DNA of 64,000 nucleotides from Paenibacillus sp. sptzw28 (GTDB lineage Bacteria; Bacillota; Bacilli; Paenibacillales; Paenibacillaceae), in contig NZ_CP080545.1 of NCBI RefSeq assembly GCF_019550795.1, forward strand, positions 4,064,001-4,128,000, in the 5' to 3' direction. Position 1 is the first letter of the stretch. Every line of letters begins with the position of its first letter. Both the position numbers and the translations under genes were made by a program. Below are positions 7,545-16,239 of this stretch, one piece after another. The notes below the pieces were generated by a model that had not been told where the DNA came from, searched no databases, and saw nothing but the letters and a program-made list of their open reading frames with translations.

Positions 7545-10444
7545 TTTTCCATTCCCCCTTGAGCTGGCGATAACCAATCCCTGATCCTTGGAACGATCTG
7601 CTCCAAATGCATATGCTCAATTTTAGGTCCGGGCAGCGAATATAGAAAATATTTTCCATAGTACGTATCGATAACGCGCGTATCATAAATGAGAACGATC
7701 CCGCGGTCGCTGGTCGTGCGTACAAGCCGGCCGAAGCCCTGCTTGAAGCGGATGACCGCCTGGGGAATGGACAGCTTCATAAACGGATTTTGCTTTTGCT
7801 CCTGCAGCAGCTCGGATTTCGCCTCCACCAGCGGGTGGTTTGGCGGCTGAAAGGGCAGCCGCACGATTGCAAGACAAGTCAGAGCATCGCCCGGAATATC
7901 GACCCCCTCCCAGAAGCTGCTCGTCCCGAGCAGAACAGACGCCGCCTGCTGCTGAAACCGCCGCGTCAGCTTGCTGCGGTTGCCGCTGTCGATGCCTTGA
8001 CCGAGCAGCTGAATATTGCTCGGCTCTAACGCTTCTTTCAGCGGATCGTAGACCTGCCGCAGCATGCGATAGGAGGTGAACAAGACAAGCATTCGGCCTT
8101 TCGTCTCAATCGCCGCTTCGGCCAGGGACTTCACGAGCATCTCATTGAACAGCGGGTCGCCGGCGGCACCCTTGAGCACCGGAAAATTACGCGGTATCAC
8201 AACGAGCGCCTGTTCGCGGTAATTAAACGGCGAAGGCAGCTGCACCGTCTTCAGCCTTCCCGTCTGTTCATCCTGCTCCAAGCCCAGCTGCTCGCAGGCG
8301 TATTGGAACGATTTCTGTACCGACAGCGTAGCGGAAGTAAGGACTACACTCTTCTTCGTTTCAAAAAAATAGGTGCGCAGCTGCTGGCTTACGTCCGCCG
8401 GAACCGCGTAGAGATGTATCGATTTTGCCCGTATATTATTATTCGCTTCAAGCCAATAGACCATCTCCGGTTTGTCCGCTTTCATAAATTGACGGAGTTC
8501 GTCTCTGGCCCGGGCCAAATCCTTTACCGTGCCGCTTAAATCGGTCACAAGCGCGGCAATTCCCGTATCGTCCAGTTCATCCCTGATTTCGGCAAACAGC
8601 TTGTCGAGCGGCCGGATGATCTGGCTCAGGTAGCCGTTCACGACCTCCTCGACCGCCTGGGCTTCCGGCCATTTGCCCGGCAGCCTGCCGCTGCGCAGAC
8701 GAAGAACAAGCTGATTCGATTCCCCGGGCGCATCCTGGGAGGTGCCGGCGCCGGCGCTTCCGCGGTCGCCGCCGCTTCCGGCAAATGCGAACAACAGCTC
8801 GAAGAGCCTGTCCCATTCGTCCCTCAGATCGCCGAATACCGGAACTACTTCGTCAATCTGCTCCCGCCACTTGGCCGTGCGCTCCATATCCTCATTTCCG
8901 AGCCTGTACTTTAATTGCACGAGTTGGCCGTTACGGGCGTCTTTACACAGTCTGCCTACAGGCTGCTGTACAGTATAATAGGATAATTGCGTGCCAAGAT
9001 GCTTGCCCGCGACTTCTTCCAGATGGTGGGCCTCATCCACGATAAGATGGTCGTAACCTGGAAGCAGGCGGTGATCGGCGCGTATATCGGTGAATAGCAT
9101 GGAATGATTCGTTATAACCACATCCGCCAAGTTCGTCTCCTGCTTGGCCCTATGGTAGAAGCAGCGTTTGAACCACGGACAGCTCCGATTCAGGCAGGAA
9201 TCCGCGTCGCTCGCGACCGTCCCCCAAAAATCGGCGCCTTTATTGCCGAAGTTCAGCTCCTCCTGATCACCATGCTCCGTCTCACTCAGCCATACGACCA
9301 TTTGTGCTGCCGTGATCCGGTCTTCCACAGGCGAGCCGAAATCTCGTGAAAGAATTTTGCCTTCATATTTGCGCAAGCATAAATAGTTGCCGCGTCCTTT
9401 GAACACGGCCGCCTTAAACGGATAGGGGAGTACGGAGTGCAGAAGGGGCAAATCCCGGTGACGGAGCTGCTCCTGCAGGTTAATCGTATGCGTACTGACG
9501 ACTATCTTCTTGTTGTGCTGGACACCATAATAGAGCGCTGGAACAAGATATCCGAGCGATTTGCCTGTCCCTGTTCCTGCTTCAATCAGTAAATGGCGGT
9601 CGTTCTCGAAGGCATCGATCACTTCCTGAAACATCATGTTTTGAGGCTCACGCTCTTCATGACCCGGATTCGTGAGGCGTATGCCATGTTTAATATGCGT
9701 CAGAAAGTCATCGAACGACCAATCGGTTACCGATTCTGCTTCCCCGGCCTCGCTTCGCGGCGGCTGTTCCTCCGTCCACTCGCCGGCTTTCATCGCGAAC
9801 TGCCGGAAGTAAGTAAATGCATTAGAATCAATCGAGGTGACGGACTCCTTATGAATAACCATTCGTCCGATAAACCAAGCCAAATCGTCCAGTTCGTCGC
9901 TTAAGAGATCGGTCAGACGCTGCAGAGTAAGAAGCGGCAGCTGCTCCAACTTCTTATAGCACTCGATAAACAGCTCGGCGGTAGCCATTGCATCGCTGTC
10001 GGCACGGTGATGCTGATCATGGTCGATGCCGAACAGCTCCGTTACCGCTCCGAGCTGATACGTTGTAAGTGTAGGATACAGCACTCTGAGCAAATCGATC
10101 GTATCCAGCCTTCGTCCGGCAAAGGGCATGTAACCGCAGCGATCAAGCGCCGAGCTTAAGAACCCCGCGTCAAAACCGACATTGTGCGCCACCAGAACGG
10201 CATCGCTGAGAAGAGGTATAAGCTCCAGCAGCACATCCTCAACAGGCGGCGCATCTTCGAGCATCGACTCGTCAATGCCGGTTAATTGCGTTATAAAAGG
10301 CGGTATCGGTATCGACGGCTTTACGAACGTATTATATGTCCTGACGATCTGCATAGCTTCATCAAGAACCACAAGTCCAACCTGTATCATTTCATCCCCG
10401 GCGCCATGTCCGGTCGTCTCTAAATCCAGTACCGCATAATTCAT
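7541..10444 (-). CDS. dinG: DinG-type exonuclease/helicase
   Basis: A 967-residue fusion of a DnaQ-like 3'-5' exonuclease (residues ~1-170, starting YAVLDLETTG, with HNVGFDAGF and HRADSDAMA acidic motifs) and an XPD/DinG superfamily 2 helicase. The helicase part has Walker A EAGTGTGKS near residue 290, the VDEAHHLEE box near 470, and motif VI QGFGRLVR near 920. B. subtilis DinG has the same arrangement. The four-cysteine iron-sulphur site is partly visible (CLRKYE, CLNRSCPWFKRCFYHRA). It takes part in DNA repair or RNA-DNA hybrid removal. It is the upstream gene of the rex-mtaD-ypmB group. Confidence 0.95.
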   Translation of the reverse strand: MNYAVLDLETTGHGAGDEMIQVGLVVLDEAMQIVRTYNTFVKPSIPIPPFITQLTGIDESMLEDAPPVEDVLLELIPLLSDAVLVAHNVGFDAGFLSSALDRCGYMPFAGRRLDTIDLLRVLYPTLTTYQLGAVTELFGIDHDQHHRADSDAMATAELFIECYKKLEQLPLLTLQRLTDLLSDELDDLAWFIGRMVIHKESVTSIDSNAFTYFRQFAMKAGEWTEEQPPRSEAGEAESVTDWSFDDFLTHIKHGIRLTNPGHEEREPQNMMFQEVIDAFENDRHLLIEAGTGTGKSLGYLVPALYYGVQHNKKIVVSTHTINLQEQLRHRDLPLLHSVLPYPFKAAVFKGRGNYLCLRKYEGKILSRDFGSPVEDRITAAQMVVWLSETEHGDQEELNFGNKGADFWGTVASDADSCLNRSCPWFKRCFYHRAKQETNLADVVITNHSMLFTDIRADHRLLPGYDHLIVDEAHHLEEVAGKHLGTQLSYYTVQQPVGRLCKDARNGQLVQLKYRLGNEDMERTAKWREQIDEVVPVFGDLRDEWDRLFELLFAFAGSGGDRGSAGAGTSQDAPGESNQLVLRLRSGRLPGKWPEAQAVEEVVNGYLSQIIRPLDKLFAEIRDELDDTGIAALVTDLSGTVKDLARARDELRQFMKADKPEMVYWLEANNNIRAKSIHLYAVPADVSQQLRTYFFETKKSVVLTSATLSVQKSFQYACEQLGLEQDEQTGRLKTVQLPSPFNYREQALVVIPRNFPVLKGAAGDPLFNEMLVKSLAEAAIETKGRMLVLFTSYRMLRQVYDPLKEALEPSNIQLLGQGIDSGNRSKLTRRFQQQAASVLLGTSSFWEGVDIPGDALTCLAIVRLPFQPPNHPLVEAKSELLQEQKQNPFMKLSIPQAVIRFKQGFGRLVRTTSDRGIVLIYDTRVIDTYYGKYFLYSLPGPKIEHMHLEQIVPRIRDWLSPAQGGMEN

Positions 10445-10471
10445 CCGGCTTTCGATCCTCTCACAAAAAAA

Positions 10472-11209
10472 CTAAAGCTGCCCGCTTCCGAAATATAAGG
10501 ATAAGTGGCCTGCATTTTGCTGCTGGCACGACTTGATATTGGAAAGCGGATCGGCAAAATCAGGGTCGGCTTCGTGCGCTTTTTCGAAATAACGCTCGGC
10601 CTGCTCCAAATTCATTCGGACAGCCTGTATGCAGCCCAGGGCATTAAGGCCAAGAGCCCGCCACTTTGGATGGTCCGTCACTTCCACAAGCAGCTGAAAA
10701 TGGCGCTGCGCCTCATGCCATTCCTGCAGATGCATGAACGTCATTGCCAAAAACAATCTTGCGCAGTTATCATCAGGCGATTGATGCACGGCCTCCTGGA
10801 AATGATCGGCAGCTTCGCGGAACATGAACAGCTTGAAGTAACCCTGTCCCTTCATCATGGACTGCTCGCGCAGAGCTTCTGCGTCAAGCGCGGACTCGGC
10901 TGCCGCTTGAGCGGCGCACGCATGAATCGGCTTGGGCTGAGTGCCCTCACTCACCGGTTTATGAACGTGTGTCCCCGACTCATAAGACGCTGCCGAATGC
11001 TGCTGCGCAAGCTGGCCGCTCTGCAGATCGCGGAAATCGGCCATTTTCTCCTCAAACTGCAGCCATTGCTCAATAAAGGTTTCGCTAAACTGCCTCAGAA
11101 CGGCGAGCTGCTCATCGTACTGTTTTGTTTGATCGGCGCTGGCATGCGGATAATGTAAAATGATTTCGTCAAGCACTTCGTGCATTGCCCCGAATACATG
11201 CTTAAACAT
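10472..11209 (-). CDS. Tetratricopeptide-repeat protein
   Basis: A 245-residue cytoplasmic protein. The first ~90 residues are helical and acidic (FIEQWLQFEEKMADF), then a low-complexity linker, then about three TPR units in residues ~120-245, for example YFKLFMFREAADHFQEAVHQSPDD and AERYFEKAHEADPDFADP. No enzyme motif is seen; the role is probably scaffolding. I chose the ATG at 11209, nine bases after AAGGTGGG; upstream ATGs at 11218 and 11257 are possible. It lies between panD and dinG, where B. subtilis has no such gene. Confidence 0.72.
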   Translation of the reverse strand: MFKHVFGAMHEVLDEIILHYPHASADQTKQYDEQLAVLRQFSETFIEQWLQFEEKMADFRDLQSGQLAQQHSAASYESGTHVHKPVSEGTQPKPIHACAAQAAAESALDAEALREQSMMKGQGYFKLFMFREAADHFQEAVHQSPDDNCARLFLAMTFMHLQEWHEAQRHFQLLVEVTDHPKWRALGLNALGCIQAVRMNLEQAERYFEKAHEADPDFADPLSNIKSCQQQNAGHLSLYFGSGQL

Positions 11210-11335
11210 CGCCTGCATCCCACCTTCACTTTGATGATCGTGAATTGTTATGCTCATTCTTTGCCCCGGCATCTGTTTTCATACTCCATGCCAGAGGTTA
11301 TACAGGGATGGCACGACAAAAGCCGGATGGGTCCG

Positions 11336-11719
11336 CTACAAAATGGTGGCATGTATTTCTTCGGACAGCGTTTGAACGGGACGATTGGCAGCATCCATTA
11401 TAATAACTTTCGGCTTGTAGGCCCGCGCTTCCTCCTCGGACATCATGCCGTAGGCAATAATAATGACATTATCTCCAGGCTGCACCAGCCGAGCGGCAGC
11501 CCCGTTCAAACAGATGACCCCGGATCCGCGCGGACCGGGAATGACATAGGTTTCCAGCCTGGCGCCGTTGTTATTGTTTACAATCTGGACTTTTTCATTG
11601 GCCCAAATATCGGCAAGCTCCATTAGCTCCTCATCAATCGTTATACTGCCCACATAATTCAAGTTCGCTTCCGTAACGGTTGCCCGATGAATCTTCGATT
11701 TCATCATCGTTCTGAACAT
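11336..11719 (-). CDS. panD: Aspartate 1-decarboxylase
   Basis: Makes beta-alanine from aspartate for pantothenate. The 127-residue proenzyme is the standard family length. The self-cleavage site is exactly in place at Gly24-Ser25 (YVGSITID), where Ser25 becomes the pyruvoyl group; [12 protein letters not shown] follows near residue 72. The ATG at 11719 has GGAGGTG six bases upstream. Its first ~86 bases are also read by the extended end of panC in another frame. It is the last gene of panBCD. Confidence 0.97.
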   Translation of the reverse strand: MFRTMMKSKIHRATVTEANLNYVGSITIDEELMELADIWANEKVQIVNNNNGARLETYVIPGPRGSGVICLNGAAARLVQPGDNVIIIAYGMMSEEEARAYKPKVIIMDAANRPVQTLSEEIHATIL

Positions 11720-12602
11720 GACTTTCACCTCCGTACCCTTCCATTAAACGGTTATCAATAAGCCTTGTGCGGCCGAATTTGACGGCTAGCGCCAAAATCA
11801 GCGTATCCGGATAGCGGGATAAATCGGTATCCGGCTCCGGCTCGGTTAAATCCGGGTACTTCAGAAGCTCTGCGTAGTCGATCTCCGCAAGCGGCGCCCG
11901 CCCAATGGCTTTTCTGACGAGGTCAGACAATTCCCCGGACTTGATGCCGGGCTGCCGGATCCAGCTTTTAGCCTCTGACAGCGTCCTTGAAAGCACAACA
12001 GCCTGGCGGCGTTCCTCTTCGTTCAGATATACATTGCGCGAGCTCATCGCAAGCCCATCAGCTTCACGCACCGTATCGCACGGCACAATCTCCACCGGGA
12101 AATTCAAATCGTTCACCATCCGCTGTATAACGGCGATCTGCTGAGCGTCCTTCATGCCGAAATACGCACGGTCCGGCTGCACAAGATGGAAGAGCTTGCT
12201 GACGACCGTACCGACTCCATCGAAATGACCGGGCCTTGACGCTCCGCATAAACGGTCCGTCACATCGCTCACGAGAACTTTGGTCAGCGGCTTGACCGGA
12301 TACATCTCCGCAGCGGACGGCATAAACACCAAGTCAATACCATTTGCTTCGGCCAAAGCAATATCCCGCTGCTCATCCCTCGGATATCTGTCAAAATCTT
12401 CACCGGGTCCGAACTGAAGCGGATTAACGAATACCGTTAATACGGTATACCCGCACTCGGTCCTCGCCCGCCGCATAAGACTAGCATGCCCTTCATGCAG
12501 AAAGCCCATCGTCGGGACGATGCCGACAAGTTCTTCCGGCGCTTGCAGGCGGCGCTTGGCCAAATGCTCCTTGAGCTCGCGAATTGTCGTACAAACAATC
12601 AT
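11634..12602 (-). CDS. panC: Pantothenate synthetase with extended C-terminus
   Basis: Condenses pantoate and beta-alanine with ATP. Motifs are canonical: [10 protein letters not shown] near residue 30, [19 protein letters not shown] near 60-78, FGMKDAQQ near 150 and SSRNVYL near 187. The protein is 322 residues, whereas the family is about 280-290. The usual end is around RTRLIDNRL; here another ~35 residues follow, rich in Asp, Glu, Ser and Gly, read through the panD ribosome binding site and 86 bp into panD. The extra tail is unlikely to be structured. The start ATG overlaps the panB stop by 4 bases. Confidence 0.94.
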   Translation of the reverse strand: MIVCTTIRELKEHLAKRRLQAPEELVGIVPTMGFLHEGHASLMRRARTECGYTVLTVFVNPLQFGPGEDFDRYPRDEQRDIALAEANGIDLVFMPSAAEMYPVKPLTKVLVSDVTDRLCGASRPGHFDGVGTVVSKLFHLVQPDRAYFGMKDAQQIAVIQRMVNDLNFPVEIVPCDTVREADGLAMSSRNVYLNEEERRQAVVLSRTLSEAKSWIRQPGIKSGELSDLVRKAIGRAPLAEIDYAELLKYPDLTEPEPDTDLSRYPDTLILALAVKFGRTRLIDNRLMEGYGGESHVQNDDEIEDSSGNRYGSELELCGQYND

Positions 12603-13501
12603 TGGAACCCGGCCTCCTTTTCGCTCTCCAAAGGAGAATTGCGGCCTTCCTCTGCAGAATTGCCGCCGTACAGCTGCCTTATTACTTCCTGCTCCATCGG
12701 AAAAGCATGCTCCTCCTGCGGAAACGCCCGTGACTTGACGTCCGATACATAAGCGCCGATGGCCGTTCTTACAGTAGTGCCGATATCTGCGTAAGTTTTC
12801 ACAAACCGTTTCTCGCGATAAGGCGAAGCATACTGCAATATATCATGATAGACCAGCACCTGGCCGTCGCATCCGCGCCCTGCGCCGATGCCGATAGTTG
12901 GAATCGACAGCTGCGATGAAATGGCTTCGGCCAGCGGCTCAGTAACCAGCTCCAGCACGATGGCAAACGCCCCCGCTTCTTCGAGCGCCTTAGCGTCCTC
13001 GATCAGCTTCTTGGCTTCCTGCTCCAGCTTCCCCTGTACCTTATAACCCCCGAGCTGATGCACGGACTGGGGGGTCAGCCCGATATGGCCCATCACTGGA
13101 ATGCCGGCCCGCACGCAGGCCGCGACTTCACCCGCAATTTCAGCGCCGCCTTCCAGTTTAACGGCGTGGGCATATCCTTCCTGAAGCAGCCGCGCAGCGT
13201 TGCGCAGCGTTGTTTCTTGTCCCAGCCTGTATGTCATAAACGGCAGATCAGTGACAATAAACGTATTTGCCGCGCCTCTTGCAACGGCTCTTGAGTGATA
13301 TACCATGTCATTCAATGTCACCGGAATCGTCGTATCATAACCAAGCACGACATTGCCGAGCGAGTCCCCGACAAGTATTACATCGATACCCGCTTCCTCG
13401 GCCAGCTTGGCGGATGGATAATCATAGGCGGTCAGCACCGAAATCGGCTCGCCGCTTTGCTTCATCTTCTTCAGCTTCGTAATAGTCAACGGTTGTTTCA
13501 T
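12599..13501 (-). CDS. panB: 3-methyl-2-oxobutanoate hydroxymethyltransferase
   Basis: Makes ketopantoate from alpha-ketoisovalerate using 5,10-methylene-tetrahydrofolate, the first committed pantothenate step. The protein has 300 residues. The TIM-barrel signatures are LTAYDYPSAKLAEEAG near residue 22, VGDSLGNVVLGYDTT near 43-57 and MGHIGLTPQS near 135. The start ATG at 13501 has AAGGAGGA with normal spacing; a longer in-frame reading begins in the leader. It is the first gene of panBCD and is preceded by a ~255-nt leader with a terminator. Confidence 0.96.
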   Translation of the reverse strand: MKQPLTITKLKKMKQSGEPISVLTAYDYPSAKLAEEAGIDVILVGDSLGNVVLGYDTTIPVTLNDMVYHSRAVARGAANTFIVTDLPFMTYRLGQETTLRNAARLLQEGYAHAVKLEGGAEIAGEVAACVRAGIPVMGHIGLTPQSVHQLGGYKVQGKLEQEAKKLIEDAKALEEAGAFAIVLELVTEPLAEAISSQLSIPTIGIGAGRGCDGQVLVYHDILQYASPYREKRFVKTYADIGTTVRTAIGAYVSDVKSRAFPQEEHAFPMEQEVIRQLYGGNSAEEGRNSPLESEKEAGFQ

Positions 13502-13756
13502 TGCTTCGTCCTCCTTGTATGGACCCAAATTGATCCGAAGAAACACCAAAAAAACCTTTCAGCCAGCCGCTAAAAAGGTCCAATCCACAAAGGAACGTCC
13601 AGCTAACTTTCGCGAGCTTCCTTCTGTCTCGGTCCCTAACGGCTCAGAGCAGAGTACGCACTGCCATGCAAAAGATATCATTTAACCGGTTATGCTTTGT
13701 ACCCGTAGGTGCGGTTCCTGTCGCGATACCGCCCCGGATGACAAATCTTGCTGAAT
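13502..13756 (-). promoter_or_regulatory. Long structured 5' leader of panBCD (candidate attenuator)
   Basis: Between the predicted transcription start (about 13756) and the panB ATG lie ~255 nt with no supported gene. The RNA has a GC-rich hairpin at 13711-13732 (GCGGT/ACCGC arms), further helices, an intrinsic terminator at 13548-13579, and a competing pairing of TGGACC (13577-13582) with GGTCCA (13520-13525) that shares bases with the terminator stem. This arrangement is what a transcription-attenuating riboswitch or protein-controlled leader looks like. I see no T-box core. A 'pan' RNA motif upstream of panB is known in other bacteria, but I cannot confirm a match. Confidence 0.6.
13548..13579 (-). 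terminator. Intrinsic terminator inside the panB leader
   Basis: On the minus strand ACCTTT pairs with AAAGGT, with an inner AGC/GCT helix, followed by seven T residues. It lies 47 bp before the panB start and ahead of its ribosome binding site, so it can only act on the leader transcript or on read-through from birA. Confidence 0.8.
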
Positions 13757-13762
13757 GATTCG

Positions 13763-13791
13763 AGTATAGCAAATAATTGCCGCTCCGTCTA
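13763..13791 (-). promoter_or_regulatory. Promoter of panBCD
   Basis: The minus strand has TAGACG, a 17-bp spacer and TATACT, with an extended -10 (TGC before TATACT). It begins 8 bp after the birA stop and points into the panB leader. Confidence 0.72.
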
Positions 13792-13798
13792 TGAACGC

Positions 13799-14773
13799 TT
13801 ATTCCGACGGAACTCCCATCTCGGCGGAGAATACGGGAACGATAATTCCGTCACTCTGCTCAACGAGAAGCGCTCCTCTCTCGTCCAACCCGATAGGCGT
13901 TCCTTCAATCGTTCCGCCTGGCGTTATGAGCTTTGCAGGTTTATGCAACGTCACCGATAACGCTTCCCATAATGTCTGAATGGGTGCAAATCCGCTCTGC
14001 CGGTAAGCGGCGTACAGCTGCTCGAATTGACTGACGAAAGCGGCGATAACCTCGGCCCGGTCTACAGGATGGCCAAGAACGATCCTAAGCGAAGTGGCGG
14101 CTCCCCGCAGCTCGGCAGGATAGTCTTCATCCTCAAGGTTAACGCTTATTCCGATTCCTGCTATCACATATCGCAGCCTGTCTTCCTCGGCGGTAGACTC
14201 CAATAAAATACCGCTGATTTTTTTGCCGCCAATCAGCAAATCATTCGGCCATTTGATGCCGATTTCCAAAGGTGCCAACGATTTTAATCCGCGGCACAAA
14301 GCAACCGCCGTCAGCAGCGTCAGCTGCGAAGCAAACTGCAGCGGTATGTCCGGACGAAGCACCAAGCTCATCCATACGCCTTTGCCCATAGGCGAAACCC
14401 AGCTTCGACCCAACCTGCCCCGACCGCTTGTCTGCTGCTCGGCAATTACGAGCGTTCCTTCGGGAGCTCCTTCTTCGGCAAGGCGCTGCGCAATATTTTG
14501 CGTCGAATCTACCGTATCGAGCAGCTTGACGGACTGAATGAAGGATGTATCGCGCAGCTTGTCCAGAAGCTCCGGCAGTATAAGCCTCGACGGCTTACCG
14601 GCCAGGCGATAGCCCAATCTGCGGGACGCTTCGATCGTGTAGCCGAGCGATTCCAGTTTTTTGATTTGCTTCCATACTGCCGTACGGCTTACTTTGAGGT
14701 CCTTACTGAGCGCTTCACCGGAAAGATAGCTGCCTTCATGCTGCTCCAGCAGTTCAATAATACGTTTATTCAT
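13799..14773 (-). CDS. birA: Bifunctional biotin-protein ligase / biotin repressor
   Basis: Attaches biotin to carboxylases and, when loaded with biotinyl-AMP, represses biotin genes. The 324-residue protein has an N-terminal winged helix (residues 1-60, SGEALSKDLKVSRTAVWKQI), so it belongs to the regulatory class. The ligase core has GRGRLGRSW near residue 120, KWPNDLL near 185 and a C-terminal SH3-like domain (residues ~275-320). It lies upstream of panB and downstream of cca, as in B. subtilis. The ATG has AAGGAG upstream. Confidence 0.96.
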   Translation of the reverse strand: MNKRIIELLEQHEGSYLSGEALSKDLKVSRTAVWKQIKKLESLGYTIEASRRLGYRLAGKPSRLILPELLDKLRDTSFIQSVKLLDTVDSTQNIAQRLAEEGAPEGTLVIAEQQTSGRGRLGRSWVSPMGKGVWMSLVLRPDIPLQFASQLTLLTAVALCRGLKSLAPLEIGIKWPNDLLIGGKKISGILLESTAEEDRLRYVIAGIGISVNLEDEDYPAELRGAATSLRIVLGHPVDRAEVIAAFVSQFEQLYAAYRQSGFAPIQTLWEALSVTLHKPAKLITPGGTIEGTPIGLDERGALLVEQSDGIIVPVFSAEMGVPSE

Positions 14774-14782
14774 ATGGACTCC

Positions 14783-16165
14783 TTAGAATGTACCGGATCC
14801 GCCGCACTTACGCCGGTCGGACACAATTTGCAGTAAACGATTTCTGTCATTGGGCAAGTCGCCGAACGCAACAGCGCGGAGAATGTCGCAAAGAAGCTGC
14901 CCGAGCCATGGTCCCGCCGGTTTGCGCAGCAGCCGCAGCACATCCGCGCCGCTAATCGCAAGCTCTTTGAGCGACGCTGCCTGGACTGACTGAAGCTCAT
15001 CCGACAGTTTGTCTAACAGAGCCGACAGCTGCCCATCAACAGGTACATATTCCTTCTCCATCTCCATTGCCGCAAGATCAAGTAAGAATGGAACAGCGTA
15101 CATGATGCGCAGCCATGAAGCTGAGGAAGACTTTCCTTCTTGCAAAATAACGTTAATCCAGTCTCTATGAAGCTGTCCATCCTCCACATTTCCGCGCTTC
15201 AAGCTGGCGATAACCGGCCTGCCCATATGATTGTGGAGCCTGATCACCGACTGGAGGCGGTTGGAGCGGGCGGAGGAGAAGCGGATAATATCGAACAATT
15301 CTCCCGATTCTTCGTGCGTCATGCCTATCGCAAGACATAGAGCCGCCCAGCGCTCGTCGGTGTCGCTCAAACCGGCTATGCCTTCCACACCCGATACGTC
15401 CGGACGCTTACATGCTGCTGTTCTGCAGCGCATCTTCTTCCGCTTCCTGTCTGCTGTACGGACCAGCGCATCCGGCAGCGGCTGCTTCGTATGCTTCAGC
15501 AGTCCGCTTGCTGCCATCCACGCCGCGGCCCGCTGCGGATTGGCTCCGCTTATCATTTTGTCGAATTCCGAACCGATCCGCTCCATTGCCACGTGCGCAA
15601 GCAGTCCTTGATGGCGCCTCAAAGCTCTCCACGTACCGATGCTGATCCGCATCCGAAACTCGGCAGCAAACCTGACCGCCCGCACCATCCGAAGCGCATC
15701 CTCCTGGAACCTTGCATCCGCATCGCCTACACAGCGCAGTATACCCCGGGTAAGGTCCTCTTGGCCCCCGAACGGATCGATGATCGATCCGTCCGCACGC
15801 ATCGCCATAGCGTTGATTGTAAAATCCCGCCGGAGCAGGTCTGATTCCAGATCGGAAACATATTCGACCTTGACTGGCCTGCGAAAATTCTCATATGCGG
15901 ACTCCGTGCGATAAGTCGTCACTTCGTATGTCCGCCCCTCATAAATGACGGTTACCGTTCCGTGCTTCAATCCGGTCGGAATCGTATGCGGGAAAATCGT
16001 CACAACCTGATCGGGCGGAGCGGATGTGGCGATATCCACGTCCTTCAGCGCCCTTTCCATAACGGTATCGCGGACGCAGCCGCCGACAAAAACCGCTTCG
16101 TATCCATGCTGTTCCAGCAGCTGGAGCACAGGGAGCGCATCAGTCAGCGCCTTATTTAAAAGCAT
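14783..16165 (-). CDS. cca: CCA-adding tRNA nucleotidyltransferase
   Basis: Adds or repairs the 3' CCA of tRNAs. It is a class II enzyme: VFVGGCVRD near residue 30 and KDVDIATSA near 42 give the catalytic acidic residues, RRDFTINAMA is near 112 and the neck motif EDALRMVRAVRFAAE near 155-170. The length of 460 is somewhat above the usual ~400-420; a basic, low-complexity insertion (RKRKKMRCRTAACKRPD) sits near residue 240. It is adjacent to birA with a 9-bp gap, matching the B. subtilis order. Confidence 0.95.
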   Translation of the reverse strand: MLLNKALTDALPVLQLLEQHGYEAVFVGGCVRDTVMERALKDVDIATSAPPDQVVTIFPHTIPTGLKHGTVTVIYEGRTYEVTTYRTESAYENFRRPVKVEYVSDLESDLLRRDFTINAMAMRADGSIIDPFGGQEDLTRGILRCVGDADARFQEDALRMVRAVRFAAEFRMRISIGTWRALRRHQGLLAHVAMERIGSEFDKMISGANPQRAAAWMAASGLLKHTKQPLPDALVRTADRKRKKMRCRTAACKRPDVSGVEGIAGLSDTDERWAALCLAIGMTHEESGELFDIIRFSSARSNRLQSVIRLHNHMGRPVIASLKRGNVEDGQLHRDWINVILQEGKSSSASWLRIMYAVPFLLDLAAMEMEKEYVPVDGQLSALLDKLSDELQSVQAASLKELAISGADVLRLLRKPAGPWLGQLLCDILRAVAFGDLPNDRNRLLQIVSDRRKCGGSGTF

Positions 16166-16239
16166 CGCTTCTCCCCGCTCCCTTCGTCCGAATACTTTGG
16201 TTATACCGCTCAGATGCCGCGTGCCCCATAACCGTATCG

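Noticed and set aside
13502..13756. T-box or THF riboswitch in the panB leader
   Set aside because: No T-box core (AGGGTGGTACCGCG type) and no recognisable tetrahydrofolate aptamer; left as an unassigned leader.
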